Virus record (IMG/VR): IMGVR_UViG_3300036889_000012
Coordinates: 1 to 30,151 of that record
Length of the DNA: 30,151 nucleotides
Origin: a virus
Reading direction: 5' to 3' (one strand)
Made by a program: the position numbers and the translations under genes. This document shows positions 29,932 through 30,151 of this stretch, in pieces (positions within the stretch are counted from its first letter, which is position 1; every line of letters begins with the position of its first letter). The notes under the pieces are model-generated. The model saw nothing but the letters and a program-made list of their open reading frames with translations. It was not told where the DNA came from and ran no database searches.

Positions 29932-30151
29932 AGACCTACACCGACGCCGATGTGATCGCAGGACTTGCATCTCGCGTGGCTGGTTCCAGCTACCGCGCCA
30001 TCGCGGATGAACTAGGCGTGGACTTCGCGTATCTCTGCCGCGCCATCAACGGCGACATTGAGCTGCCTGAGAGCATCGCGATCGCGGCTGGATACTCAGC
30101 AATCCCACAACCCATACGCACATGGAAGCTTGTCAGGAAGGACGCAGCATG
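29928..30151 (+). CDS. HTH protein (partial; window end)
   Basis: The frame starts at ATG 29928 and is open to the window end (74 codons plus TG, so a TGA stop may follow directly). Residues about 22-45 (SYRAIADELGVDFAYLCRAI) form a helix-turn-helix; it is followed by ELPESIAIAAGYSAI, which resembles a conserved Cro/XRE-like phage HTH pattern. The gene is coupled to the acidic protein gene by ATGA. It is probably a DNA-binding regulator. Confidence 0.6.
   Translation, partial: MKTYTDADVIAGLASRVAGSSYRAIADELGVDFAYLCRAINGDIELPESIAIAAGYSAIPQPIRTWKLVRKDAA

Noticed and set aside
1-30151. tRNA genes, CRISPR arrays, insertion sequences
   Set aside because: No cloverleaf-like sequence, regularly spaced repeats or transposase-like ORF was recognised by eye.

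Overview
The window looks like about 30 kb of a tailed-phage genome or prophage with a short-tail (podovirus) virion of the T7/BPP-1 type. The long minus-strand block (about 24,880 down to position 1) reads in the classic order: small terminase, Ig-like virion protein, large terminase, portal, Bbp19-like protein, decoration protein, scaffold, major capsid protein, cement-like protein, tail tubular A (gp11-like), tail tubular B (gp12-like), gp13-, gp14-, gp15- and gp16-like internal/ejection proteins, and then fibre genes. Nearly all of these genes overlap by ATGA or TAATG or have Shine-Dalgarno (SD) sequences of the AGGAG type, so the block behaves as one translationally coupled late operon. 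The host is not identifiable from the sequence. A lysis lipoprotein and sigma70-like promoters suggest a Gram-negative bacterium; the style of the secreted fibre proteins reminds me of Acidobacteriota phages, but that is a weak inference.

Layout. 1-2,261: fibre region, four consecutive genes with N-terminal Sec-type signal peptides. 2,272-3,628: an ATP-grasp-like enzyme preceded by an overlapping 34-residue microprotein. 3,631-10,239: internal virion proteins. 10,241-14,140: tail tubular proteins. 14,112-15,082: a homing-type HNH nuclease and a two-C2H2-zinc-finger protein. 15,079-18,707: capsid genes. 18,704-20,811: portal and a small companion. 20,911-21,486: an HNH nuclease on the plus strand, against the operon. 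21,402-24,879: terminases and small proteins.

24,880-25,077 is a control region with a near-consensus promoter inside an array of TTTCGC/GCGAAA half-sites. It drives two microproteins and a compact serine recombinase on the plus strand, which suggests a temperate or site-specifically recombining phage. 26,040-27,642 is a minus-strand lysis cassette (M15 endolysin, 26-residue membrane peptide, holin-like protein, lipoprotein, small protein), converging on the recombinase at a strong hairpin. 27,699-28,938 is a plus-strand early operon with a replication-initiator-like gene that carries lambda-O-like iterons and an AT-rich tract, followed by an HNH protein. From 29,030 a second early operon starts at a promoter embedded in a nested palindrome and encodes small unknown proteins and, at the edge, a helix-turn-helix protein.

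No phage RNA polymerase, DNA polymerase, tRNA, CRISPR array or diversity-generating retroelement is visible. Most promising for new biology are the signal-peptide fibre cassette, the ATP-grasp/microprotein pair inside the virion operon, the zinc-finger protein between capsid and tail genes, and the two palindromic control regions.
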